From contig OY762063.1 of assembly GCA_963665075.1 (NCBI GenBank), forward strand, positions 248,001-312,000: a stretch of 64,000 nt of DNA, given 5' to 3'. The position numbers and the translations under genes were made by a program. This stretch comes from JAPULR01 sp963665075. GTDB taxonomy: Bacteria; Chloroflexota; Dehalococcoidia; Lucifugimonadales; GCA-2712585. The notes beneath the pieces were generated by a model. It searched no databases. It was not told the DNA's origin and saw nothing but the letters and a program-made list of their open reading frames with translations. Of this stretch, positions 16,656 to 24,383 are shown one piece after another. Each line of letters starts with the position of its first letter. Within the stretch, counting starts at the first letter, position 1.

Positions 16656-17491
16656 TGATAGACCTAATAGTCGCTCCCCTTGAGTACGGCTTCATGTGGC
16701 GGGCCTTGATTGGGTCTATTCTCGTCGGCGTCATGTGCCCGGCAATCGGCGCATACGTCATCACCAGAAACCTCGCCTTCATCGGAGACGCCCTTGCCCA
16801 TGCCGTGCTGCCGGGCATGGTCGTCGGATTCATGGTCGGATTCAATCCCGCCATCGCCGCGGTTCCAACCGGGATAACGGTTGCCATGCTGGTAAGGACC
16901 GTGAGCCGGCGGGCCGGCCTCAGCACGGACACCTCCATCGGCATCCTCTTCGCGGCCATGTTCGCCCTGGGACTCGTGCTTCTGGCAGCCACGCCAACCA
17001 TCAGGGTTGACATCGAAAGCCTGCTTCTGGGGCAGCTTTTGGGCATTTCTCCGACCGGGATATACGTATCCCTCGCCATTGCCGCGATAGTCATCCTGGG
17101 GCTGTTCGTCTTTCATCACTGGCTCATGTTTGCCAGCTTCGACCCGGTTGGATCGCAGGTCATGGGCCTCCGCGCCGGCTTCGCCGACTACGCGCTTCTG
17201 GTGATGTTGGCCCTCGTCATCGTGATAGGCATTCAGGCGGCGGGCATAGTGCTTGTGATGGCAATGCTGGTAACGCCCGCCGCCACGGCCTACCTTCTGG
17301 TCAGGCGCTTCGTCTCGATTATGATAACGGCGGCGGCGATAGGCGTCGCGGCCGCCGTCTCCGGCCTCTATCTCTCCTACTACTTCAACCTCTCGGCCGG
17401 CCCCGCCATGACCCTCGTCGCGAGCGGGATATTCATCCTCGTCGCCTTATTCAGGCGAAAGGCCTTCGACCCCCACTCCAACTTCGCATAG
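16655..17491 (+). CDS. znuB: Zinc ABC transporter permease
   Basis: A 278-residue ABC-3 family membrane protein with eight or so hydrophobic segments. LIGSILVGVMCPAIGAYVI and RNLAFIGDALAHAVLPG are the family's first helices. The start ATG 16655 overlaps the znuC stop as TGATG. It is the last gene of the fur-znuA-znuC-znuB group; no clear terminator follows before the rex promoter. Confidence 0.95.
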   Translation: MIDLIVAPLEYGFMWRALIGSILVGVMCPAIGAYVITRNLAFIGDALAHAVLPGMVVGFMVGFNPAIAAVPTGITVAMLVRTVSRRAGLSTDTSIGILFAAMFALGLVLLAATPTIRVDIESLLLGQLLGISPTGIYVSLAIAAIVILGLFVFHHWLMFASFDPVGSQVMGLRAGFADYALLVMLALVIVIGIQAAGIVLVMAMLVTPAATAYLLVRRFVSIMITAAAIGVAAAVSGLYLSYYFNLSAGPAMTLVASGIFILVALFRRKAFDPHSNFA

Positions 17492-17519
17492 ACGAAGGAG
17501 TCCCTCCCCCTTCCCCAAA

Positions 17520-17548
17520 TTGACACCCAAACACGCCCATACTAGAAT
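17520..17548 (+). promoter_or_regulatory. Sigma-70-type promoter of rex
   Basis: TTGACA at 17520-17525, 17-bp spacer, TAGAAT at 17543-17548; about 33 nt of leader to the GTG start. Confidence 0.8.
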
Positions 17549-17587
17549 CGCCCCATCCGCATCGCTCCTGCCCGGCAAGGAAATCCA

Positions 17588-18256
17588 GTGGCGTCCCAAC
17601 CTGACAACACCTCATCCCAAAACCCCGGAGTCCCGGACGTCGTCATCGACCGCCTCCCCCAATACGTCCGAATCCTCCACGCCCTCATGGACGACGGAAT
17701 AGAAGTCGTGAGCTCCCAACAGCTTGGCCGCCATCTCCAGGTAAGCCCCGCCCAGATACGCAAAGACCTCAGCTGCCTCGGTCGCTTCGGCAAGCAGGGC
17801 AGGGGCTACGACGTTCGCTACCTCGCCTCCGAACTCAAGCGGATCCTCGGACTCAACCGCCGCTGGAACGTCTGCCTCATCGGCGTGGGCCGCCTCGGTA
17901 GAGCCATCCTCAGATACCCAGGCTTCGCCCCTGAAGGATTCCAAATCGTCGCCGCCTTCGACACCGACGATTCCGTAGTGGGGACTATCATAGACGACCT
18001 GAAAGTCCGGTCAATGGACGAATTGGGCGAAACCGTCAAGCGTCTCAACATCAGCATCGGCATAATCGCCGTGCCTGGCGACGTGGCTCAGGAAGTGATG
18101 AAGCTGCTGACCGAATGCGGCGTCGAGGCGATCCTGAACTACGCCCCCGTCTACCCCCGCGTGCCGGAGCGTGTCCGCGTACGAAACGTGGACCCCGTCC
18201 TCTCCCTCCAGTCCATGACCTACTACCTCAGCCACCCAAACAGCGACGACTACTAA
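17588..18256 (+). CDS. rex: Redox-sensing transcriptional repressor Rex
   Basis: A 222-residue protein. The N-terminal winged helix holds QYVRILHALMDDG and SSQQLGRHLQVSPAQIRKDLS, the Rex DNA-binding helix. Then come GRGYDVRYL and a Rossmann fold, LIGVGRLGRAIL, which senses NADH/NAD+. The C-terminal YLSHPN helix is used for domain swapping. GTG 17588 is the start. The gene converges on the ATP synthase operon and its stop codon overlaps the atpC stop, an unusual tail-to-tail contact of a redox sensor with the energy operon. Confidence 0.95.
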   Translation: MASQPDNTSSQNPGVPDVVIDRLPQYVRILHALMDDGIEVVSSQQLGRHLQVSPAQIRKDLSCLGRFGKQGRGYDVRYLASELKRILGLNRRWNVCLIGVGRLGRAILRYPGFAPEGFQIVAAFDTDDSVVGTIIDDLKVRSMDELGETVKRLNISIGIIAVPGDVAQEVMKLLTECGVEAILNYAPVYPRVPERVRVRNVDPVLSLQSMTYYLSHPNSDDY

Positions 18257-18693
18257 CCTACCCTCGGCGAATCCCCCCGCTGCGCTCTGCGCCTCCGACG
18301 CCGCGCCACCTGCAACCGCACCGTCGCCCTCCGCAGCTGCGCCAACGCCTGCTCCAGGTCCACGTCCGCGGAACGCATCGCGATCCGCTCCCGCGCCTGC
18401 TCCATCGCCTCTTGCGCCCGCTCCTCGTCGATCTCCTCCGACCGCTCCGCCGCGTCCGCCAGAATGCTGATGCGATTCTCCATCACCTCCAGGAACCCGC
18501 CAGTCACCGCCAGGTACGTCTCCTCCCCGTCCTTCCGCACCATCAACTCCCCCGGCTGCAACATCGTCATCATCGCCGCGTGATGCGGCAGAATCCCCAA
18601 GTCCCCCTCCGTTCCGGGGGCCACCAGCGCCTCCACGTCGTCCGAATAGACGACCCTTTCCGCGGTGATTATCTCCAATCGAATCGTAGCCAT
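18253..18693 (-). CDS. atpC: ATP synthase F1 subunit epsilon
   Basis: A 146-residue subunit with the N-terminal beta-sandwich (EIITAERVVYSDDV, GTEGDLGILPHHA) and a C-terminal helical hairpin rich in Glu, Arg and Gln. The very last residues are strongly Arg-rich (ARRRRRRAQRG), longer and more basic than usual. It is the last gene of the operon, 5 bp after atpD. The stop codon overlaps that of the converging rex gene. Confidence 0.95.
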   Translation of the reverse strand: MATIRLEIITAERVVYSDDVEALVAPGTEGDLGILPHHAAMMTMLQPGELMVRKDGEETYLAVTGGFLEVMENRISILADAAERSEEIDEERAQEAMEQARERIAMRSADVDLEQALAQLRRATVRLQVARRRRRRAQRGDSPRVG

Positions 18694-18698
18694 GACTG

Positions 18699-20087
18699 CT
18701 AGCTCGACCCGCCGACTTCCGCCAACACCTCGTCGATAGTCCCCTTCATGTAGAAAGCCTGCGTCGGCACCTCGTCGTGCTTCCCTTCCAGAATCTCCTT
18801 GAACCCCCGCACCGTCTCCCGCACCGGCACGTACTGGCCGGGTATCCCCGTAAACGTCTCCCCCACGAAGAACGGCTGCGTCAGGAACCGCTGAATCTTC
18901 CGCGCCCGCTCCACCGTCAGCTTGTCCTCCTCCGAAAGCTCCTCCACGCCCAGAATCGCGATGATGTCCTGAAGGTCGCGATACCTCTGAAGCACCTCGA
19001 TGACGCCCCGCGCAACTCCGTAGTGCTCCTCGCCGACTATGTCCGGCTCAAGCACCCGCGAGAACGACGCCAACGGGTCCACCGCCGGATACAACCCCTG
19101 CGCCGCCAACGCCCTCTCAAGCGCCACCACCGCGTCCAGATGTCCGAAAGTAGTCACAATTCCCGGGTCCGTATAGTCGTCCGCAGGCACGTAGATGGCC
19201 TGGAAGGAAGTAATCGACCCCTTCTTCGTCGAAGTGATCCGCTCCTGCAACGCGCCCATCTCCGTCGCCAACGTGGGCTGATAACCCACCGCCGACGGCA
19301 TCCGACCCAGCAGCGCCGAAACCTCCATCCCCGCCAGAATGTACCGATATATGTTGTCGATGAACAGCAGAACGTCCCGGTTCTCCTCGTCCCTGAAATA
19401 CTCCGCCATCGTCAGCCCCGTCAGCCCGATCCGCGCCCGCACCCCCGGCGGCTCGTTCATCTGCCCGAAGACCATCACGGTCTTGTCCATCACGTTCGCT
19501 TCCTGCATCTCCTTCCACAGGTCATTCCCCTCCCTCGAACGCTCTCCAACCCCGGAGAATACCGACACCCCGCTATGCTCCGCGGCGATGTTTCGAATGA
19601 GTTCCTGAATGATGACCGTCTTCCCCACGCCCGCGCCGCCGTAGGCGCCAACCTTCCCGCCTTTGATGAACGGCGTCACCAGATCGAAGACCTTGATCCC
19701 CGTCTCCAGAATCTCCTGACTGCTCAACTGCTCCTCGAAAGACGGCGGCGGCCTGTGAATCGGCCACTTGTCCGGCGCTTCCACCGGCCCCAGATTATCC
19801 AGCGGGTCCCCGGTGACGTTGAACAGCCGGCCCAGCGTCTCCGGCCCCACCGGCACCGGAATCGAACTGCCGCTGTCCTCCGCCTCCGCGCCCCGCGCCA
19901 AGCCCTCCGTCGGCCCCAACGCCAGGCATCGCACCCAGTTATTCCCCACGTGCTGCTCCACCTCCAACACCAGCTTCTCGCCGTTGTTGTCGATCTCCAG
20001 CGCGTTATACACGGCGGGAAGCTCGTCCGGCGGGAACTCCACGTCCACCACCGTGCCTATCACTTGCACTACACTACCTTTAGCCAC
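18699..20087 (-). CDS. atpD: ATP synthase F1 subunit beta
   Basis: A 462-residue catalytic subunit. P-loop GGAGVGKT, Walker B LLFIDNIYRY, ALLGRMPSAVGYQPTL and the catalytic GERSREGNDL with Glu are present. The family usually reads DNIFRFTQAGSE; here it is DNIYRYILAGME, a modest deviation. It lies 43 bp after atpG and 5 bp before atpC. Confidence 0.98.
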   Translation of the reverse strand: MAKGSVVQVIGTVVDVEFPPDELPAVYNALEIDNNGEKLVLEVEQHVGNNWVRCLALGPTEGLARGAEAEDSGSSIPVPVGPETLGRLFNVTGDPLDNLGPVEAPDKWPIHRPPPSFEEQLSSQEILETGIKVFDLVTPFIKGGKVGAYGGAGVGKTVIIQELIRNIAAEHSGVSVFSGVGERSREGNDLWKEMQEANVMDKTVMVFGQMNEPPGVRARIGLTGLTMAEYFRDEENRDVLLFIDNIYRYILAGMEVSALLGRMPSAVGYQPTLATEMGALQERITSTKKGSITSFQAIYVPADDYTDPGIVTTFGHLDAVVALERALAAQGLYPAVDPLASFSRVLEPDIVGEEHYGVARGVIEVLQRYRDLQDIIAILGVEELSEEDKLTVERARKIQRFLTQPFFVGETFTGIPGQYVPVRETVRGFKEILEGKHDEVPTQAFYMKGTIDEVLAEVGGSS

Positions 20088-20130
20088 CTTGGTCCTCTCT
20101 TTCCGGCTCTCTCAAACAGCCGCGGTCGCG

Positions 20131-20994
20131 TCAACCCTCCAGGCTGACCGCGCCGCCTACGATGTCCAGCAGTTCCGCGGTTATGCTGTCCTGCCGCACC
20201 TTGTTCAATTCCAGCGTCAAATCTCCCACCATCTCGTTCGCGTTGTCCGTCGCGTTCCGCATCGCCACCATCCGCGCCGACTGCTCGCTGGCGTTCAACT
20301 CCAACATGGAGTGATACACTTCCATCTCCACGAATCGCGGCAGCAGCAATTCCAGCACTGCCAACGGATTCGGCTCGTAGATGTACCCAACCCTCGACTC
20401 CGCCGGCAAGTCCGACGGCTCGATGGGCAGCAGACGCGTAATCTTCGGACGCTGAGACGTCAGCGTCACGAACTCAGGATAGGCCAGATACACCTCGTCT
20501 ATCGATCCTTCGTTATAGTCGTTCAAAATAATCTGCGCGATGGGCAGAATCTCCGACATCGGCGGCCTGTCCCCCAGATTGACGAACACCGCCTGCACGT
20601 CCTGCCCCGTCCTCACCACGAAGTCCCGACCCTTCCGCCCAACCGCCACAATCCGCACCGGCGTCGGACGCTTCTCCACGATGAACTGCGCCACCGCCCG
20701 GTTCAAACTCCCGTGCAGCCCGCCGCACAATCCCCGATCCGGCGTCAGATGCAGCAGCGTAATCCGGTTCACCGGCCTCTGCGTCAGCAGCGGATGAATC
20801 TCCTCCGTGTCCTGCCTCTGCGCCTTCAGGTCGGAAATCACCTGCTGAATCTTCTCGGCGTACGGACGTCCCGCCAGCACCGCGCTCTGGGCGCGCCTCA
20901 TCTTAGACGCCGCAATCATCTCCATCGCGTGCGTCACCTTGGCGGTGTTCTCTATGCTGCGAATTCGACGCCGCAGCTGTCTCAAACTTGGCAT
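20131..20994 (-). CDS. atpG: ATP synthase F1 subunit gamma
   Basis: A 287-residue central stalk subunit. The N-terminal coiled-coil helix MPSLRQLRRRIRSIENTAKV plus AMEMIAASKMRRAQ, and the C-terminal AMRNATDNANEMVGDLTLELNKVRQ helix, form the rotor shaft. GLCGGLHGSLNR is the conserved Rossmann-side loop. It sits between atpA and atpD in the standard order. Confidence 0.97.
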   Translation of the reverse strand: MPSLRQLRRRIRSIENTAKVTHAMEMIAASKMRRAQSAVLAGRPYAEKIQQVISDLKAQRQDTEEIHPLLTQRPVNRITLLHLTPDRGLCGGLHGSLNRAVAQFIVEKRPTPVRIVAVGRKGRDFVVRTGQDVQAVFVNLGDRPPMSEILPIAQIILNDYNEGSIDEVYLAYPEFVTLTSQRPKITRLLPIEPSDLPAESRVGYIYEPNPLAVLELLLPRFVEMEVYHSMLELNASEQSARMVAMRNATDNANEMVGDLTLELNKVRQDSITAELLDIVGGAVSLEG

Positions 20995-21026
20995 TTCAGT
21001 CTCTCGCCAACTTCCTCATTCTACCT

Positions 21027-22541
21027 CTATGACGCCGCGAAGGTCGCCTTGAATTCCTCCAGCGCCTTCTTCAACTCCTCTTCAATGTCCCCCGTTATGT
21101 CACCCGCCTCCATTATCTGCCCCTCCAACTCAGGCGCCGCCGTCTCGACGTATCGCCGCAGTTGGTCCTCGAAGGCCTGACACTGCGGAATCGGCACCTC
21201 GTCCAGATAGCCGTTGTTCAGCGCGTAGAAGATAATCGCCTGCCTGCCCATCGAAAGCGGCTCGTACTGCGGCTGCTTCAGAATCTCGATGCTCCGCTGA
21301 CCACGCTCCAGCTGCGCCCGCGTTTCCGCGTCCAGGTCCGCCGTCCCGAACTGCGCGAACGTCGCCAGTTCGCTGTACTGCGCCAGGTCCAGGCGCAGCC
21401 TTCCCGCCACGCTGCGGATGGCCCGCGTCTGCGCCGAGCCGCCCACTCGCGAAACCGAAAGTCCCACGTTCACCGCCGGGCGTATCCCCGCGTTGAAAGC
21501 CTCCGGCTCCAGGTATATCTGCCCGTCCGTAATCGAAATAACGTTGGTCGGAACGTAAGCCGAAACGTCCCCCGCCTGCGTCTCGATGACCGGCAAAGCC
21601 GTCAACGACCCGCCGCCGTGTTCGTCGGCCAGCTTCGCCGCCCGCTCCAGCAACCGGCTGTGCAGATAGAAAACGTCTCCCGGATAAGCCTCCCGGCCCG
21701 GCGGACGACGCAGCAGCAGCGACATCTGACGATACGCCCACGCGTGCTTCGTCAAGTCGTCGTAGATAATCAGCGCCTCCCGTCCCGTCTCCATGAACTC
21801 TTCGCCGATGGCGCAGCCCGCGTATGGCGCGATGTACTGCAACGGCGCCGGGTCGGAAGCGTTCGCCGCCACCACCACCGTGTGCTCCATCGCGCCGTAC
21901 TCCTCCAGCGTCGACACCACCTGCGCCACCTTCCCCTGCTTCTGCCCGATGGCCACGTATATGCAGAACAGATTCTGCCCCTTCTGGTTGATTATCGTAT
22001 CCAGCGCGATTGCCGACTTCCCCGTCGATCGGTCTCCGATGATAAGCTCTCGCTGTCCTCTCCCTATCGGAATCATCGAATCGATAGCCTTGATTCCCGT
22101 CTGGACCGGCGTATCCACCGACTGACGAATCACCACGTTCGGCGCGATACGCTCGATGGGTCGGACCTTCGTCGTCCGAATCGGCCCCTTCCCGTCCAGC
22201 GGCCTGCCAAGCGCGTCCACCACCCGACCCACCAGCTCGTCTCCCACCGGCACCTCGATAATCCGACCCGTGGAGCGAACCGTGTCCCCCTCCTTCACCG
22301 CGTCGTCGCCGCCCATGACCGCCGCGCCCACCGTATCCTCCTCCAGGTTCAGCGCCAGCCCCAGCACACCCTCCGGGAACTCCAACAGCTCGCTGTACTG
22401 CGCCCTCTGAAGCCCCTGAATCCGGGCGATTCCGTCCCCCGCCTCCACCACGGTGCCCACGTCCACCATCCGAAGTTCCCCTTGGAACTCCTCTATCTGG
22501 CGTCTGATTACCGAAACAATGTCTGAACCGCGCGTGGTCAT
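21027..22541 (-). CDS. atpA: ATP synthase F1 subunit alpha
   Basis: A 504-residue non-catalytic nucleotide-binding subunit. The P-loop reads GDRSTGKS (usual GDRQTGKT). Also present are FCIYVAIGQKQ, IIYDDLTKHAWAYRQMSLLLRRPPGREAYPGD (split here into its conserved blocks) and SRVGGSAQT, the region that includes the arginine finger area. It lies downstream of atpH with a 68-bp gap. Confidence 0.98.
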   Translation of the reverse strand: MTTRGSDIVSVIRRQIEEFQGELRMVDVGTVVEAGDGIARIQGLQRAQYSELLEFPEGVLGLALNLEEDTVGAAVMGGDDAVKEGDTVRSTGRIIEVPVGDELVGRVVDALGRPLDGKGPIRTTKVRPIERIAPNVVIRQSVDTPVQTGIKAIDSMIPIGRGQRELIIGDRSTGKSAIALDTIINQKGQNLFCIYVAIGQKQGKVAQVVSTLEEYGAMEHTVVVAANASDPAPLQYIAPYAGCAIGEEFMETGREALIIYDDLTKHAWAYRQMSLLLRRPPGREAYPGDVFYLHSRLLERAAKLADEHGGGSLTALPVIETQAGDVSAYVPTNVISITDGQIYLEPEAFNAGIRPAVNVGLSVSRVGGSAQTRAIRSVAGRLRLDLAQYSELATFAQFGTADLDAETRAQLERGQRSIEILKQPQYEPLSMGRQAIIFYALNNGYLDEVPIPQCQAFEDQLRRYVETAAPELEGQIMEAGDITGDIEEELKKALEEFKATFAAS

Positions 22542-22609
22542 CTATAAGCCTCCTGCCGCGCCGCCGCATCTCTGGAACGGCGCGGGTTCCGTATCTTCCT
22601 CATATATCT

Positions 22610-23182
22610 TTATGGCTGCCCCGCCATCGGGGCGCCCTCCAACTCCCCCCTCAACCCTTCCAGCTTCGTGCGCGTGCTCCCGTCCAGCAGCTTGTCGCCG
22701 ATGCGAAGCACCAGCCCGCCGATGATTGCCGGGTCCACGTGGGCCTCCAACTCAACCTTCTTGCTCGTCATCTTCTCCACGAAGCGGGCTATCCTCTTGC
22801 GCTCCCGACTCCGCAGCCGTATGGCCGAATAGACCGTCACCCGCTCGACGCCCCTGCGAGCGTCCAGAAGCCCCTGGAATTCCGTCTCCACCTGCGCGGC
22901 CATGTCGGAAACCCCCTGGGAAATCATAACGCACAACATATTCCGCGCCATCGGATTCACCCGACGACCCAGTACGCGGCGCACGGCCTCCACCTTCTTG
23001 TCGAAGGGCACCTTCGCATGCCTCAGAAACACCCGAAACTCCGCGTCGGCCAACGCCGTGGAAATGCGACGCAAGTCCCCGGCCCAGCGGTCCAGCGACT
23101 TCTCCACGCCCCGGGGTTCGACCGCCGTCGCCATCTCGTAGATGGCCTGGGCGTACCTCTTCGCTCTAAGACTGCCGGCCAT
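22610..23182 (-). CDS. atpH: ATP synthase F1 subunit delta
   Basis: A 190-residue stator subunit. MAGSLRAKRYAQAIYEMA is the typical delta opening and sets the start at 23182. The open frame reaches 23311 but that part lies inside atpF. The C-terminal half has IRLRSRERKRIARFVEKMTSKKVELE and DPAIIGGLVLRIGDKLLDGS, both conserved. It overlaps the end of atpF by 17 bp. Confidence 0.95.
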   Translation of the reverse strand: MAGSLRAKRYAQAIYEMATAVEPRGVEKSLDRWAGDLRRISTALADAEFRVFLRHAKVPFDKKVEAVRRVLGRRVNPMARNMLCVMISQGVSDMAAQVETEFQGLLDARRGVERVTVYSAIRLRSRERKRIARFVEKMTSKKVELEAHVDPAIIGGLVLRIGDKLLDGSTRTKLEGLRGELEGAPMAGQP

Positions 23183-23693
23183 TGCTCGACGCCTGGTCCT
23201 TCCCGACTTCCTGGCCCTCTTCCAGCACCTGCACGATAAGCTCACGGTGCGCCTTCGAGTCCAACGACTGGCCGATGACCCGCTCCGCCGCCTGAATCGC
23301 AAGCACGGCAAAGTGCCGCTTCACTTCTTCCACGGCCCCGTCCCGCTCCTGCTGAATCTCCTCCCGCGCGCGCGCCACGAAGGCTTCCGCCTCCGCCCGC
23401 GCCTTCGCCATCTCGTCCTCGCGGAACTTCTCCGCCAGCGCCCGCGCGTCCTCAAGCAGCTTCTGCCCCTGACGACGGGCCTCCTGAAGCTGCTCCTGCG
23501 TCCGCGCCTCCGATTCCGCCGCCTCCTGCTTCGCCCGCTCCGCCGCCTCCAGACTATCCCGAATCCGCTCCGACCTCTGGTCCAGCATCTTCAGAATCGG
23601 CTTGTAGGCGAAGAAGTACAGTATCACCAGCAGGATGCCGAAGTTCACCAGAAAGACAATCAGGCTGGGTATGTTTAGACCTAGCTGTTCCAA
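23166..23693 (-). CDS. atpF: ATP synthase Fo subunit b
   Basis: A 175-residue peripheral stalk subunit: one N-terminal membrane helix (LIVFLVNFGILLVILYFFAY), followed by a long charged coiled coil rich in Ala, Glu, Arg and Gln to the C-terminus. A single b gene is present, so the b dimer would be homodimeric. It is placed between atpE (38 bp upstream) and atpH (overlap). Confidence 0.96.
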   Translation of the reverse strand: MEQLGLNIPSLIVFLVNFGILLVILYFFAYKPILKMLDQRSERIRDSLEAAERAKQEAAESEARTQEQLQEARRQGQKLLEDARALAEKFREDEMAKARAEAEAFVARAREEIQQERDGAVEEVKRHFAVLAIQAAERVIGQSLDSKAHRELIVQVLEEGQEVGKDQASSNGRQS

Positions 23694-23731
23694 GGGTTAC
23701 CTCTTTTCCCATCCAACCTTCGCGGCCCGGT

Positions 23732-24007
23732 CTAGGCCACGAAGATTATGATGACGGACACGATGAGAGCGTAGATGCCCAGCGCCTCGGCGAAGGCGAT
23801 TGCCAGAATCATGTTCTGCAAAATCGCTCCCCGCGCCTCCGGGTTACGCCCGATGGCGCTCATCGCCGCCGCTCCCAGAATTCCTATCCCTATGCCAGGC
23901 CCCAGCAGCCCCAGGCCAATCGCCAACCCTGTGGCAATCGCCTTAGCTCCGGCGTCGCTCAACGCCTCCTGGGCCCCTACCGACATCAAGACCTCTAATC
24001 CAAGCAT
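23732..24007 (-). CDS. atpE: ATP synthase Fo subunit c
   Basis: A 91-residue proteolipid with two membrane helices linked by the polar loop RNPE (residues 54-57). The ion-binding carboxylate is Glu74 in AFAEALGIY. The first helix is very Gly-rich (GLGLLGPGIGIGILG). The Na+-type ligands (Gln in helix 1, Ser/Thr after Glu) are absent, so proton coupling is likely. A short N-terminal extension MLGLEVL precedes a possible alternative start MSVG at codon 8. Confidence 0.95.
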   Translation of the reverse strand: MLGLEVLMSVGAQEALSDAGAKAIATGLAIGLGLLGPGIGIGILGAAAMSAIGRNPEARGAILQNMILAIAFAEALGIYALIVSVIIIFVA

Positions 24008-24038
24008 GGGTCCTCCTCACGCAATAATTTGTAGATGT

Positions 24039-24137
24039 CTAATCCTGACGGCTGGCGTAGATGGCGAACACCCCGGCCAGCGTCCCCAGCGTTGCCACGC
24101 TGGTCACAATCACAAACAGCAGTATCAGTACGTCCAT
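24039..24137 (-). CDS. Unlisted 32-residue single-span membrane peptide between atpB and atpE
   Basis: ATG at 24135-24137 is preceded by GGAGGAG with 5-6 nt spacing, the best ribosome site in this part of the operon. The peptide begins MDVLILLFVIVTSVATLGTL and ends AIYASRQD, one hydrophobic helix with a polar C-terminus. The TAG stop is at 24039-24041, 31 bp before the atpE start. It lies exactly where an extra Fo or assembly factor could be made. I do not know a family for it; coding is inferred from the ribosome site, the composition and the operon position. Confidence 0.7.
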   Translation of the reverse strand: MDVLILLFVIVTSVATLGTLAGVFAIYASRQD

Positions 24138-24186
24138 CTCTCTCCTCCGTTCACTTCCTTATTGTCCCTTCCCCCTCGCTCTATCT

Positions 24187-24377
24187 CGTCATTCCCGCGA
24201 AAGCGGGAATCCATCTTGTCCCTTCCCCCGCAACTCCTTCCGTCATTCCCGCGAAAGCGGGAATCCATCTCCTCCCTTCCCCCGCAACCCCCTCCGTCAT
24301 TCCCGCGCAGGCGGGAATCCATCTTGTCCCTTCTTCCGCAACTCCTTCCGTCATTCCCGCGAAAGCGGGAATCCATC
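24187..24377. repeat. Four family-A repeats at 54-bp period inside the ATP synthase operon
   Basis: 29-bp copies CGTCATTCCCGCG...GGGAATCCATC start at 24187, 24241, 24295 and 24349, exactly 54 bp apart. The 25-bp linkers are near-identical (cttccCCCGCAACtcctt type). The block lies between atpB and the small membrane ORF, so it is transcribed with the operon and each copy can form a hairpin in the mRNA. Confidence 0.93.
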
Positions 24378-24383
24378 TTATTT

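Noticed and set aside
24187..24377. CRISPR-like look: 29-bp repeats with 25-bp spacers (also at 8889-9158)
   Set aside because: The spacers are nearly identical to each other, the repeat is scattered singly through the window, and no cas1 or effector genes are present.
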